A stretch of DNA of 41,961 nucleotides from Clostridioides difficile (GCF_900243075.1 NZ_OEZH01000167.1:1-41961); one strand, 5' to 3'; shown: positions 24,049 to 33,330, counted from the first letter of the stretch. The notes: a model not told the origin generated them from the sequence alone. Numbers and translations are program-made.

Positions 24049-25203
24049 TCAATAATTTATTTTTATTATATGAAATCTTATGGATTTATCACTCCATCCT
24101 AAATCCCAAGGAACCAACATTCTGTCAGTATTATGGCAAGTTACCAAAGGATAGCCTCTTGAGTCTAATCCTGTTACTGTCGAAACATGTGTTATTCTGC
24201 CCTTTTTCTCATAACCAACAAAATCTCCTGGACGTAGATTATAAGCTTGTTTGTATACTTCCTCATAAGAACCTTTAGCAATTAATGAACCTCTTCCACT
24301 ATACAGTGCATAATTTTTAAAAGCTTGTGCATTTACCCATGCTTTTGTACCTGCTCTTTCACTATAATTCCAGATTGAGTTCTTTTTGAATCTTCCACTT
24401 TCAAACATTATCTGCGATGCAAAGTTTGCACAATCTCCACCTTCTGGATTATAATCCCTATAGTTTGGATTAAATTTCATACCATGTTCTTCATCAGCTG
24501 CTGCTCCACAGTATTTATGTGCATAATCTATAGCCTTCTTTTGCTCATCTGTAAGCTGTAACTCTACACCATTTTGTTGACTAATATAGTTTCTTATATC
24601 ATCAGACTTTATGTTCTCTAAATTTAAAGAGTCTGCAAAAGGGTCTGTATACCACTCTTTAGTTATGACATATTGATTATCTATAATTTTTACATTTAGA
24701 TAATGATATGTACCTATTCTAAAGGCATTTTCTTTGTCTTTTTGGTTTTCATATGAATACTTATACTCAGTCGATACTGAACAGATTATACCATAAAGGT
24801 CTTTTTCTTTTTCCTTTATTTTTTTAATCTTAACTCTTGTCTTTATGTCCTTAAATTTTACACCTTGTTTACTAGACCAGTTTTCTAAATACTTCATCTT
24901 TTTTACTTCATTTTCATAAGCCCAAAGACCAAATTTTTTATCCGTCTCATAAAGACCTTTTAAAATATTTTCATTTTTCTCTAATATTGCCTTATTTCTG
25001 TAGTCAAATAAGTTTTCAAGCAATAGCTTATATTGGTCTTTTACATCATCACCTTCAACATTTGCAGATTCCATGACTTTTTCTTCCATATTTTTCATAC
25101 TTAAATCATTGATTAAAAATACACCTGCTGTAGTAGCTAAAGACAAAAATACAAATGCCATTATACCTTTGATGTACTTATTCTTATTTTTCAGTATTTT
25201 CAA
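24049..25203 (-). CDS. Membrane-anchored protein with putative amidase domain (Amidase_6)
   Basis: 384 residues from a TTG at 25203, preceded by GGGAGGTG; an ATG eight codons upstream (25227) lacks a ribosome site. A signal-anchor helix (about residues 13-32, IMAFVFLSLATTAGVFLIND) is followed by a roughly 200-residue extracytoplasmic region. The C-terminal domain (about 225-384) starts KAIDYAHKYCGAAADEEHGM and has Cys in GGDCANFASQIMFESG and His in GRITHVSTVTGLD. These match the Cys/His centre of the Amidase_6 family of NlpC/P60-like enzymes. It probably hydrolyses a cell-wall or envelope amide on the outer face. The substrate cannot be read from sequence. It stands alone. Confidence 0.85.
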   Translation of the reverse strand: MKILKNKNKYIKGIMAFVFLSLATTAGVFLINDLSMKNMEEKVMESANVEGDDVKDQYKLLLENLFDYRNKAILEKNENILKGLYETDKKFGLWAYENEVKKMKYLENWSSKQGVKFKDIKTRVKIKKIKEKEKDLYGIICSVSTEYKYSYENQKDKENAFRIGTYHYLNVKIIDNQYVITKEWYTDPFADSLNLENIKSDDIRNYISQQNGVELQLTDEQKKAIDYAHKYCGAAADEEHGMKFNPNYRDYNPEGGDCANFASQIMFESGRFKKNSIWNYSERAGTKAWVNAQAFKNYALYSGRGSLIAKGSYEEVYKQAYNLRPGDFVGYEKKGRITHVSTVTGLDSRGYPLVTCHNTDRMLVPWDLGWSDKSIRFHIIKINY

Positions 25204-25453
25204 AGCTACACCTCCCAAACAGTACACCTTACAAATGAAATTACAAAGAATATTCTGTCACATACAATAATTTTCATACTTAATAATTCTCTATTTTATT
25301 ATGTCCAATATTAAAAATTAATTGTATCGATACACTGTTTTTTTTACAATTTTTTATTTTATAATCTACTTTTTTCTTTTTTTTATAGTAATATATATGT
25401 ATATAAATATTTTGGTATCATTATAATTAATACATACTAATGGAGGGTTTTTT

Positions 25454-26275
25454 ATGCAAAAAAAAGTCGCAGCAATTAATGACTTATCTGGAATAGGAAA
25501 ATGTTCATTATCGGTTGCTATACCTATACTTTCAGCATTAAAGGTTCAATGTTGTCCATTTCCAACAGCTATACTTTCAAGTCAAACTGGTTATCCTGAA
25601 TTTACTTTTTTAGATTGTACTGATGAAATGGTAAAATATTCAAATGTTTGGAAAAATTTAAAAGTCAACTTTGATAGTATATATAGTGGTTTTTTAGGTT
25701 CAAAACACCAAATCGAAATAGTGGCTAATTTTATAAATGATTATCCCAATGCTTTTATCGTAGTTGACCCTGTTATGGGTGATAATGGAGTCATGTATCC
25801 AATATTCACAGAAGAAATGAGACAAGAAATTAAAGAATTAGTTAAACATTCAGATTTAACTACACCTAATTTAACAGAAGCTTGTTTCTTAACTGGAAAT
25901 GATTATACTAAAAGCGATTACAATAGAGATGAGCTTATATATATTGCAAAATCTGTATCTGATTTAGGTCCTAGCAAGGTCGTTATTACTGGTATATTAG
26001 AAGATGATAATATACTAAATTTGGCTTACGATAGAGAAAATGACCATGTATTCTTTACATCGGTTAAATACAATAATTGTTCTTATAGTGGAACTGGAGA
26101 TATATTCACATCTATACTTTGTGGCATGTTAGTAAATAAACATGATTTGGGAGTAGCGGTTAATACTGCAACAGATTTTATATATAAAACTATAAATTAC
26201 ACATCTCAATTTGATACTGATAGAAATGATGGAGTTATGTTTGAAAACTTTTTATCAGATTTAACTAGTATATAA
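25454..26275 (+). CDS. pdxK: Pyridoxal/pyridoxamine kinase (PfkB-like, vitamin B6 salvage)
   Basis: 273 residues, the usual length. It shows the ribokinase-superfamily layout: AAINDLSGIGKCSLSVAIPI near the N-terminus, where PdxY/PdxK bind pyridoxal, then VVDPVMGDNGVMYPIFTEEM, NLTEACFLTG, and the ATP/anion-hole element YSGTGDIFTSILCGML with the catalytic Asp. It phosphorylates pyridoxal, pyridoxamine or pyridoxine in the cytoplasm. GGAGGG precedes the ATG. It is a single-gene unit converging on cprK through a shared long hairpin. Specificity between PdxK- and PdxY-type kinases cannot be settled here. Confidence 0.9.
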   Translation: MQKKVAAINDLSGIGKCSLSVAIPILSALKVQCCPFPTAILSSQTGYPEFTFLDCTDEMVKYSNVWKNLKVNFDSIYSGFLGSKHQIEIVANFINDYPNAFIVVDPVMGDNGVMYPIFTEEMRQEIKELVKHSDLTTPNLTEACFLTGNDYTKSDYNRDELIYIAKSVSDLGPSKVVITGILEDDNILNLAYDRENDHVFFTSVKYNNCSYSGTGDIFTSILCGMLVNKHDLGVAVNTATDFIYKTINYTSQFDTDRNDGVMFENFLSDLTSI

Positions 26276-26288
26276 ATTTCAAAAAAAT

Positions 26289-26344
26289 TATCCATTTTAT
26301 AAATACCTATAAATCATAAAATTTAGGTATTTACAAAATGGATA
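26289..26344. terminator. Long bidirectional terminator between the pyridoxal kinase gene and cprK
   Basis: TATCCATTTTATAAATACCT and its partner at 26324-26344 form a 21-bp stem with one mismatch and a 14-base loop. A-rich and T-rich flanks serve both converging genes. Confidence 0.85.
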
Positions 26345-26351
26345 TTATTTA

Positions 26352-27740
26352 TTAAATCACTGGTACTTCAATTGTTACCATAGCACCACCAGTTTTTACA
26401 GAATTTTCAATATATAAAGTCCCATTATGTTTTTGTACAATATTATTTACAATATAAAGACCCATTCCATAATGAGATTTAGAATTTCTACTCAAATCTC
26501 CTGTGTAAAACTGTTCTGTAGCTTTTGACAAATCTGCTTTAGAAAAACCACTCCCACAATCTGTAATTACAAATTTTAAGTATTTATCACTTACTGATAA
26601 ACTTAGGTACAATTTACTCTGGCTTGGTGAATAATCTATAGCATTTGAAATTATATTCATAATAGCTCTGAATAATAATTCTCTATCTATAGTTATGTTT
26701 TTAGGCAAATTATCTTGTTTAGAAAACTCCACATCTAAGGTTTTGGTACTAGCTAATGCTTCTATTTGAACTAAAACATCTTTTATAAACTCATTGACAT
26801 TAATTACTTCTTTATTTAATATATAACCACTCTCTGTTTTTGATATGTCTATTAGAGTATTAATATATTTTTCTATTTGAGTGACACCCTTTGAGATATA
26901 TTCCATGTACTCTAATAACTCAGGATTTTCATTTATTTCAATTAATAGGTCAGTATTTCCATGTATAATAGTTAATGGTGTTTTTATATCATGTGCCAAT
27001 GCAGATATCTGTTCCTTTCTATTTTCTTCCAACATCCACTGTTTTTCTAAAGAATCTTTTAATGCCGACTTCATTTTATCCATAGAAAAAAGAACATTAT
27101 TAATTTCATAAATTTTACTAGATTCTACAACAAAATCTAAATCCTGTTGTTCTATTTTTTCTGTAGTATTTTTTAAAAACTCCATTTCAATATTAAATTT
27201 CTTTCCAAATAATTTTGATAATATAACAATTTCAATAAAAAATATTATACTAAAAATAATCATCCCCAACATCTCTGGTTTTGGTAAATGTGCTCTTAAA
27301 ACTGGAGAACTATACTCTGATACTAGTTTGTATTTTATTATAAAGACTTCATCTTTTTTAAAAAACTTTATATAACTTTCCAAATATGCATGCCTTTCTT
27401 CAATGTCTTTCATCAAATTCCATACTTCTTTTGATTCTTTTTTATTAAAGGTACCTGAAATTAAATCCCCATCTAAAGTATAAACCCCATACTCATATAT
27501 ATTTGGAATTATATCTTCAGTTACTTTTTCACTTGAAATAATCTTTTCTTTATATTTATTAAATTGTTTTTCTGCATAATTAGCTGGTAATATTGCACCT
27601 GATGATAATAGCCAAGAAAACAATAACATCAAAAGAAGTACAATTGAAATTGTCATAACAAAGAATAAAGACAAATACTTTATAAAAATAGTTCTTAATT
27701 TTTCAACTTTTTTGTTGTTAGATTTTTTACCTCCAAACAT
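26352..27740 (-). CDS. cprK: Sensor histidine kinase of the antimicrobial-peptide transporter locus (CprK)
   Basis: About 462 residues from the ATG at 27740; ATG 27749 and TTG 27758 are alternatives, all close behind GGAGG. Two membrane segments (about 20-48 and about 155-178) bracket a roughly 110-residue extracellular sensor. A dimerisation helix carries the phospho-acceptor His in SALAHDIKTPLTIIHGN, and an ATPase domain has the N box (NIISNAIDYS), DCGSGF and GMGLYIVNNI. It lies downstream of the transporter genes. In C. difficile this orphan kinase senses lantibiotic-like peptides and signals to a response regulator encoded elsewhere; indeed none is present here. Name rests on gene order plus family. 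Confidence 0.88.
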   Translation of the reverse strand: MFGGKKSNNKKVEKLRTIFIKYLSLFFVMTISIVLLLMLLFSWLLSSGAILPANYAEKQFNKYKEKIISSEKVTEDIIPNIYEYGVYTLDGDLISGTFNKKESKEVWNLMKDIEERHAYLESYIKFFKKDEVFIIKYKLVSEYSSPVLRAHLPKPEMLGMIIFSIIFFIEIVILSKLFGKKFNIEMEFLKNTTEKIEQQDLDFVVESSKIYEINNVLFSMDKMKSALKDSLEKQWMLEENRKEQISALAHDIKTPLTIIHGNTDLLIEINENPELLEYMEYISKGVTQIEKYINTLIDISKTESGYILNKEVINVNEFIKDVLVQIEALASTKTLDVEFSKQDNLPKNITIDRELLFRAIMNIISNAIDYSPSQSKLYLSLSVSDKYLKFVITDCGSGFSKADLSKATEQFYTGDLSRNSKSHYGMGLYIVNNIVQKHNGTLYIENSVKTGGAMVTIEVPVI

Positions 27741-27886
27741 TTGTACCATGTCCTCCAAATAGTTTAATTAATTCATAATTAATACCTAACCAGTTTTTTA
27801 TTTGATTATTTTATATCTTTTTATTGCTAAGTTATATTTTAACATAATAATATAAATATAATGTAAATAAACAGTCAATTTTTATT

Positions 27887-28645
27887 CTATTCTTCTGACT
27901 TTTTACCTTCCCATTTAGAAAACCAAATACATAAAATTACAAATGCTAAAATTGTTACAAAACCACACATTAAACCTGTTGATTGATATGCTTTTATTGA
28001 TTCAACCTTTATATATTCAACCGTTTTAGAGCTTGAAAAAGACGACCAAATAGTTATAAATCTAACACCCCATGCACAAGGAAAATACTGCCAAATACCA
28101 GAACCCAACCCAGTTAATAATAATGCTGAAAGTAACATTTCAGCTATACCTACTCCAATTGATGCTCCTTTTCCGAACCTTAAACTTAAGAATAAATGTA
28201 ATATGTATTCAAATAAATTACACCCAATTAAAATTAGAATTGAAATCATATAAAAGCTTGATGTAAAATAAGCCTCAGATATACCAAATTTAAAACCTAA
28301 TACAGAAACTAAGGTTGCTACAAAACCAAGACATACTAGGATTATATATTTACTTATAATAGTAAGATATTTTGGATTAGATGTTGTTAACATATGTTTA
28401 TAATTTCCTGCATAATATTCCTGTTCAACGAACATTGAACACACAATACCTGATAATAAAGGAAAAGCTATTGCTATAACTTGTAAATATGCTACTATCT
28501 TTAATATATTATCAGCTCCTGAAACCTTATAATACCATACATACAATCCCATCCCCATTAAAGCAATGCAAATGTGCATTAGTACTATAAAATTTCTCTT
28601 TAATTTTATTAAATCAGAACAAAATATTCTTATTAGTTGTCTCAT
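27887..28645 (-). CDS. cprC: Lantibiotic-type ABC transporter permease (CprC)
   Basis: 252 residues with six probable membrane helices (for example IVLMHICIALMGMGLYVWYY, ILKIVAYLQVIAIAFPLLSG and GFVTILAFVILCIWF). Its size and paired arrangement with a second permease are those of MutE/MutG or LanE/LanG-type exporters. It is translated right behind the other permease gene (one base between stop and start). With the ATPase it should expel cationic antimicrobial peptides from the membrane. The third helix block contains CSMFVEQEYYAGNYKHMLTT, a cytoplasmic coupling region typical of the family. About 140 bases with no gene separate it from cprK. Confidence 0.85.
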   Translation of the reverse strand: MRQLIRIFCSDLIKLKRNFIVLMHICIALMGMGLYVWYYKVSGADNILKIVAYLQVIAIAFPLLSGIVCSMFVEQEYYAGNYKHMLTTSNPKYLTIISKYIILVCLGFVATLVSVLGFKFGISEAYFTSSFYMISILILIGCNLFEYILHLFLSLRFGKGASIGVGIAEMLLSALLLTGLGSGIWQYFPCAWGVRFITIWSSFSSSKTVEYIKVESIKAYQSTGLMCGFVTILAFVILCIWFSKWEGKKSEE

Positions 28646-28646
28646 A

Positions 28647-29363
28647 TTACTTCACCTCTCTATTATTGAACCAAACCCTTGTAGCTAAAGCAAATAATGC
28701 AAATAAAACAACAGATATTAATACTCCTGGTAAAATAACACCATTATTTAAAAGTTCACTTCCCTCTGGTACAAGAAGCCCATTTGGCAGAATATGCAAT
28801 ACAACAGCCATTAATCTTGAAGGAATCGAATATGGAAATATATACCACATTCCTGTAGTTGAAAAAACAGAGACTCCAACAATAGTAAAGAACATATTTG
28901 TTAGAACTGTAACAAAAATACCAAATTTTGAAGCTAAAAACATACAAAGAGGAATCTGCCACATAAATAGTAAAATAATTAATATAGTTGCAATAATATT
29001 TTGACTTATTGAAATAGTTTCTTTATAGATTATCCCAACAAAAACTACACCTATTGCAGAAATAATTGATGCTATAAAACAACAAATAATACAGTAAATC
29101 ATTTTTCCAGTCCAAACGTCTTTCATTTCAATTGGCAATGGTAAAAGACCACGATATTTACTTTTTTCATCTTTTAATACTATTAAAGAACATATTAATG
29201 TTAATGCTCCTGGAAGAAATGTCGTATACCACCAGTTGAAAGCAGCATTTTGCCCTCCACCTAGTCCACAAAAAAGTATACAAAACACTGGAACTATCCA
29301 TATCAACTTCATTCCAAAAGTTCCTTTCATCTTTTGAAATTCCACTCTAATAAATCTTTCCAT
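28647..29363 (-). CDS. cprB: Lantibiotic-type ABC transporter permease (CprB)
   Basis: 238 residues, six predicted membrane helices (GMKLIWIVPVFCILFCGLGG, WWYTTFLPGALTLICSLIVL, IIATILIILLFMWQIPLCMF, VLISVVLFALFALATRVWF). It opens MERFIRVEFQKMKG and has a cytoplasmic loop LKDEKSKYRGLLPLPIEMKD after helix 2, the likely contact with the ATPase. It sits between ATPase and second permease with one-base gaps, so the three are one translationally coupled operon. Role: self-protection from host or bacterial cationic peptides. Confidence 0.86.
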   Translation of the reverse strand: MERFIRVEFQKMKGTFGMKLIWIVPVFCILFCGLGGGQNAAFNWWYTTFLPGALTLICSLIVLKDEKSKYRGLLPLPIEMKDVWTGKMIYCIICCFIASIISAIGVVFVGIIYKETISISQNIIATILIILLFMWQIPLCMFLASKFGIFVTVLTNMFFTIVGVSVFSTTGMWYIFPYSIPSRLMAVVLHILPNGLLVPEGSELLNNGVILPGVLISVVLFALFALATRVWFNNREVK

Positions 29364-29364
29364 A

Positions 29365-30072
29365 TTACTCCCCTCTCTTTCTATTTTCAGCTACAACTTT
29401 CATAAAAAGTTCTTCTAAGTTTTGTTCTTTTGATACTTCTCCTTGATAACCCATTACTCCATTAGAAATTATTCCGATTTCATCTACAACTTGTTCAACT
29501 TCAGACAAAATATGGCTTGATAAAATAACTGTAATTCCTTGTTTTGGAAAAGAACGAATCAATTCTCTAAGTTCTTCAATACCAATAGGGTCAAGACCAT
29601 TTGTAGGCTCATCTAAGATTAAAAGTTTTGGGTGATTTAATAATGCAATAGCAATACCAAGACGTTGCTTCATACCTAGAGAGAATTGACCTGAACGCTT
29701 TTTAAAAGTATCTCTTAAATCGACAGTCTCTAAAACTTCTTCAATGCGAGAGTCAGGAAGACCAAGTAAAGTAGTATGAACTTTTAAATTTTCTCTTGCT
29801 GTTAAATTCTCATATATAGCAGGAGACTCAATAAGAGAACCAATATTTGATAAATCCTTTCTAGTCCATCTATGTCCCTCAAACATTATTTTTCCTGAAG
29901 TTGGATTTAAAATCCCAGTTATCATTTTTAATAAAGTAGATTTCCCAGCTCCATTTGGTCCTAATAATCCATATATAGAATTAGGTTTAATTGCTAGTGA
30001 AATATTATCAACTGCCATCTGCTCCTTAAATTTTTTAGAAACTCCTTTTACCTCCAAAATATAATTACTCAT
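29365..30072 (-). CDS. cprA: Lantibiotic-type ABC transporter ATPase (CprA)
   Basis: 235 residues from the ATG at 30072, which has GAAAGGATG upstream; the ATG at 30096 lies too far ahead of the conserved YILEVKGVSKKF. All ABC motifs are present: Walker A GLLGPNGAGKSTLLKM, Q-loop region near ESPAIYENLTARENLKVH, signature FSLGMKQRLGIA, Walker B LLILDEPTNGLDP and the H-loop VILSSH. It powers the two permeases encoded next. It is the first gene of the transporter operon; promoter elements in the roughly 90 bases upstream are not clear to me. Confidence 0.92.
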   Translation of the reverse strand: MSNYILEVKGVSKKFKEQMAVDNISLAIKPNSIYGLLGPNGAGKSTLLKMITGILNPTSGKIMFEGHRWTRKDLSNIGSLIESPAIYENLTARENLKVHTTLLGLPDSRIEEVLETVDLRDTFKKRSGQFSLGMKQRLGIAIALLNHPKLLILDEPTNGLDPIGIEELRELIRSFPKQGITVILSSHILSEVEQVVDEIGIISNGVMGYQGEVSKEQNLEELFMKVVAENRKRGE

Positions 30073-30160
30073 AATTTTCATCCTTTCTTTTGTCAAACTT
30101 ATTTACAAGAATCATTCTAAATCATAAATATAAGGATTTTATAAGAATTAAAAAATTACA

Positions 30161-30190
30161 AAAAAAAGATGTGTTAAAAAACACATCTTT
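30161..30190 (-). terminator. Terminator behind the GerM-like gene
   Basis: AAAGATGTGTT and AACACATCTTT form a stem around AAAA with a poly-T tail on the minus strand, starting directly at the stop codon. It isolates this gene from the transporter operon in front of which it lies. Confidence 0.85.
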
Positions 30191-30191
30191 T

Positions 30192-30728
30192 TTATCTTAA
30201 TTCTATTAATTTTCCATTGTAGTATATCTCTACTTCTTCAATCCAAATACTATTATCTTCTTCTTGGATGACATTTTTAATAATATTATTTATAGTATAT
30301 ATTATATTTTGTTCATTCAAATAATCATCCTTCCAAGAAACTCTACTTTTTTCATCTGGTTCTATCAAGTTTATTTTAACAAGATTATCTTTTTCCTTAA
30401 CTTCTACTTCCATGTCTAAACCATTAAAATACTCCTTTGATAATGTGTCTAAGATTAATCGTAGTTTATCTTTAAGTGTACTTTCTTCATCAATCTGTAA
30501 GTACTTCACTATTTTCTCATCCTTTGAAATTATCTCTATGGGTATTTTAGTAGTCTTCTTAGAATTAATCATTTTACTAGTTGTTTCTTCTTTGACATCC
30601 TCATCCTTCTTTACAACTGCTGACTCTTTAGAATCAACTAGCTCAACTGCACTGATGCTATAATCCATACATGCTGTACTCAATAAAGTAGTAGCAATTA
30701 TTAAAAAACTTACTGCTATTTTATTCAT
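30192..30728 (-). CDS. Exported GerM-like (GerMN) protein, probable lipoprotein
   Basis: 178 residues with a signal sequence (MNKIAVSFLIIATTLLSTAC) whose end STAC is close to, but not a perfect, lipobox. A charged linker follows (KKDEDVKEETTSKM). The C-terminal part (about 75-178) resembles the GerMN domain: a strand, helix TLKDKLRLILDTLSKEYFNG, strands VEVKEKDNLVKINL, then a helix IYTINNIIKNVIQEED and a final strand ELY-like VEIYYNGKLIELR. GerM proteins function in sporulation and germination envelopes. The domain call is by pattern and moderate. It is monocistronic, with AGGAGAG upstream. Confidence 0.65.
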   Translation of the reverse strand: MNKIAVSFLIIATTLLSTACMDYSISAVELVDSKESAVVKKDEDVKEETTSKMINSKKTTKIPIEIISKDEKIVKYLQIDEESTLKDKLRLILDTLSKEYFNGLDMEVEVKEKDNLVKINLIEPDEKSRVSWKDDYLNEQNIIYTINNIIKNVIQEEDNSIWIEEVEIYYNGKLIELR

Positions 30729-30829
30729 AAGTATCCCTCTCCTAATTCTCTTTCGATACTTATTATACCATAGTATAGATTATATTTTTATACTTTTAGA
30801 GCAATTTATCAATTATTGCAGTAAATTAT

Positions 30830-31900
30830 TTACAGTTCTAGTCTATTTGTATTTATTTTTATAGTATACTCTTTCTCTAAATTCGACACATTTTTATTCA
30901 AAAGCCCTTTTATTTCCCTCATATTTCTATACTTGTTGCTATGTCCTTCACTATGTTCATAATCATATGAATCATTGTTATATTCTTCATCATTGTTGAA
31001 CTCTTCAATTACTTCTTTTGACTTTATATCACAATTAAATTTATACTTATTTACTGGTATATCAAGGCTTACCTTAGAATTTGGAACTTCTATATCCAGA
31101 TGCTTAGCAATTGGCATATTAGAATGTAAGTTAAATTCATTATCATAATTTGAACTTCTACCTATTTTCTCTTTTATATTTACATTTTCAGGTATATACT
31201 CTTCTATATTATTGATAAATACATCTTCATCATTTGGAGATATATCTAATGACTCTGATTCTATATTTACATTTTTAACACCTAAAATTGACTTTGTTGA
31301 CAAATGAAGATTGCTATTAGATATTAAGTTTAAGTTTTCTAGTCTATTTACTTTATTTTCTGTTATAGCTCTACTAAAACCTCCATAAGAAGTTTTATAT
31401 GTTATATTATTTGAAGCTACATTATCATATACAAATAAGTACGAACTTATACTTGATGCATTTATGTCTACATTATTTGGTACATATATTATAATTTCCC
31501 TATAATCATGTGAAAACATACTATTTATGGATGTATTTAGTAATTGGTCGAAATTTTTAATCCTTTTAATTTGATTTTCATATTTTCTTTCGCCTTTTAC
31601 AACTAAAGTCTTATCTTTTAAAGTTACACTGTATTTGTAAAATTCATTATTTCCTCTTGTTGTCACACGCACATCTTCACTTGAACTTTTCTTTATCGTA
31701 ACATTTATATTGTCAACAGATACATCTAACTTGTCAATATTTACTTTTTCTTGATAGAGTTTATTTTCTTTTTTAAATTCAGCTTCCTTTTCTAGCCCAA
31801 AGTTTATTAAGCTTGGCATAACTAAAATCCCTGACCATGTTGTCCCAATTATACCTATTACCAATAATACTGCAGCAAATATGGCAAGTTTCTTATTCAT
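30830..31900 (-). CDS. DUF4097-type beta-repeat envelope protein
   Basis: 356 residues from the ATG at 31900, chosen for GGAGA seven bases upstream; an ATG at 31924 is less likely. A single membrane anchor (LAIFAAVLLVIGIIGTTWSG) is followed by a long extracytoplasmic region with repeated short beta strands (VNIDKLDVSVDNINVTIKKS, VNRLENLNLISNSNLHLSTK), the pattern of DUF4097 adhesin-like beta-helices. A low-complexity Asp/Glu/Asn/Tyr run lies near residue 320. It overlaps the stop of the DUF1700 gene by eight bases. Proteins of this type follow PadR and DUF1700 genes in many Firmicutes and are thought to report envelope state; its ligand is unknown. Confidence 0.82.
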   Translation of the reverse strand: MNKKLAIFAAVLLVIGIIGTTWSGILVMPSLINFGLEKEAEFKKENKLYQEKVNIDKLDVSVDNINVTIKKSSSEDVRVTTRGNNEFYKYSVTLKDKTLVVKGERKYENQIKRIKNFDQLLNTSINSMFSHDYREIIIYVPNNVDINASSISSYLFVYDNVASNNITYKTSYGGFSRAITENKVNRLENLNLISNSNLHLSTKSILGVKNVNIESESLDISPNDEDVFINNIEEYIPENVNIKEKIGRSSNYDNEFNLHSNMPIAKHLDIEVPNSKVSLDIPVNKYKFNCDIKSKEVIEEFNNDEEYNNDSYDYEHSEGHSNKYRNMREIKGLLNKNVSNLEKEYTIKINTNRLEL

Positions 31901-32816
31901 GTTTATCTTCTCCTTTCTTATCATCTATATCTTCAAAGTCTTTATACATCGCTTCAAAATTTATACTATCATCATTATAGTCATCAGTTTCTTTGATACT
32001 GTCTTTTTTTATATTGTAGTAGTCATCACTAGATAAATCTTCATTAACATCTTTATTCAAATCTTCATCATTTAAAGTCTCTTTATTTCTTCTTTCCATC
32101 TTTTCATTTGCATTTATATAAATATTTTTTCTCTTTATCCAATTTATATAACTGCCTAGTAATTGCTTCCCTAGTTTTATAACGAACAACAAAATTTGCC
32201 ATGCAAGTATCTCAAGTCCTATAAATCCTATAGTTGCAAAGATACAAAACATCGTAACATCTGGAACCATTGATATAAATTTAATCACAAATGGAATTGA
32301 TATAACAAAAGCAATTAATGTACAAACTAATCCAATAGCAACTGATATAACAGCACATATAAATGCAAATGCTGGAACAATCAAGAATAAAGATAGTACT
32401 ACTAATAATACCTTTATAACTTGTCTAGACAAACCTCCAACACCCTCTTCTATACTTGGTGTAAGTTTATCATTTATATTTTCTTTTGATTTATTGTACT
32501 TTTCCTTAGCTTCATCTTTTAATACAGAATAACCCTTTTTCATATCTGATTTAAATTTACTAAATTTATCATTTAAAACATCTGTATTTATTATTTTTTC
32601 CTCTTCAATGTTTTTTTCCTTAGTCTGTAGAATAAGTTCTTTAGCTATAGATTTTGGTGAACCAAGTGATGCTATTATCTCCATATCACTCTTTCCCTCT
32701 ATAAGACCATCTACAAAATACTCTTCATAATCTCTCAATATATCATTAACTTCGCTCTCAGAAAAATCTTTTTTTAGATAATCCTTTAAAATTTCCAGAA
32801 ACTCAGTTTTATTCAA
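31893..32816 (-). CDS. DUF1700/HAAS-domain membrane protein
   Basis: 307 residues from a TTG at 32816, with GGGAGG eight bases upstream; an ATG two codons earlier sits too close to that site. The N-terminal 70 residues form the HAAS helical domain (TEFLEILKDYLKKDFSESEV, IIASLGSPKSIAKELILQTK). A charged linker leads to three or four membrane helices (about 140-225, VIKVLLVVLSLFLIVPAFAF, CTLIAFVISIPFVIKFI), then a hydrophilic acidic tail. It probably transmits an envelope signal together with the DUF4097 protein and PadR. It starts inside the end of the PadR gene and ends inside the start of the next, so the three are tightly coupled. Confidence 0.85.
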   Translation of the reverse strand: MNKTEFLEILKDYLKKDFSESEVNDILRDYEEYFVDGLIEGKSDMEIIASLGSPKSIAKELILQTKEKNIEEEKIINTDVLNDKFSKFKSDMKKGYSVLKDEAKEKYNKSKENINDKLTPSIEEGVGGLSRQVIKVLLVVLSLFLIVPAFAFICAVISVAIGLVCTLIAFVISIPFVIKFISMVPDVTMFCIFATIGFIGLEILAWQILLFVIKLGKQLLGSYINWIKRKNIYINANEKMERRNKETLNDEDLNKDVNEDLSSDDYYNIKKDSIKETDDYNDDSINFEAMYKDFEDIDDKKGEDKHE

Positions 32817-33141
32817 GTTCATTACCTCCCTCATCTTCACTTATTAAAATCTCAACAGCCTTTACAAATTCTCTCCACTCTTCCATCAGATTGGATAAAT
32901 TTTCTTTTCCTAGTGAAGTTATTTTATAGTATTTTCTAGCAGGACCCTCATTAGATTCTAGTATATATGTTTCGAAATACAAATCTTTTGTAAGTCTTCT
33001 TAGAATAGGATATATTGTTCCTTCATTTACATCTATCACTTTAGAGATGTTATGTACTATTTCATATCCATACATATCTTTCTTAGATATTAGTGCAAGT
33101 ACACAAATTTCTAAAACACCCTTTCTAAATTGTGTGTTCAT
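32809..33141 (-). CDS. PadR-family transcriptional regulator
   Basis: 110 residues from the ATG at 33141, with GGAG just upstream; an ATG three codons earlier abuts the AAAGG box. It has a winged helix of PadR type (NTQFRKGVLEICVLALISKK, DMYGYEIVHNISKVIDVNEG, TIYPILRRLTKDLYFE) and a short C-terminal dimerisation helix (LSNLMEEWREFVKAVEILIS). PadR proteins repress their own operon and respond to envelope or ligand signals. It is the first gene of a three-gene operon and is preceded by two ACACAGTAYTRTGT palindromes that are the likely targets. Confidence 0.92.
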   Translation of the reverse strand: MNTQFRKGVLEICVLALISKKDMYGYEIVHNISKVIDVNEGTIYPILRRLTKDLYFETYILESNEGPARKYYKITSLGKENLSNLMEEWREFVKAVEILISEDEGGNELE

Positions 33142-33163
33142 ATACTCCATCCTTTCTTTAAAT

Positions 33164-33233
33164 ACACAGTATTGTGTTTTACAAGGTACTATGTTAAAAC
33201 TTCTTATATTCTCATAATAACACAGTACTATGT
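33164..33233 (-). promoter_or_regulatory. PadR operator candidates
   Basis: ACACAGTATTGTGT (33164-33177) and ACACAGTACTATGT (33220-33233) are near-identical palindromes 56 bp apart, each followed by TTTAC. A half copy, GGTACTATGTTA, lies between them (33185-33196). They occupy the promoter region of the PadR operon. Confidence 0.65.
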
Positions 33234-33330
33234 TTTACACAATAGTTATTTTTAAATATTCCTGTTGATTAAATTCTTCCATAAATGTATAATACTCTAA
33301 TCAGATATATTTTATGAAAGTGGTGATAAA

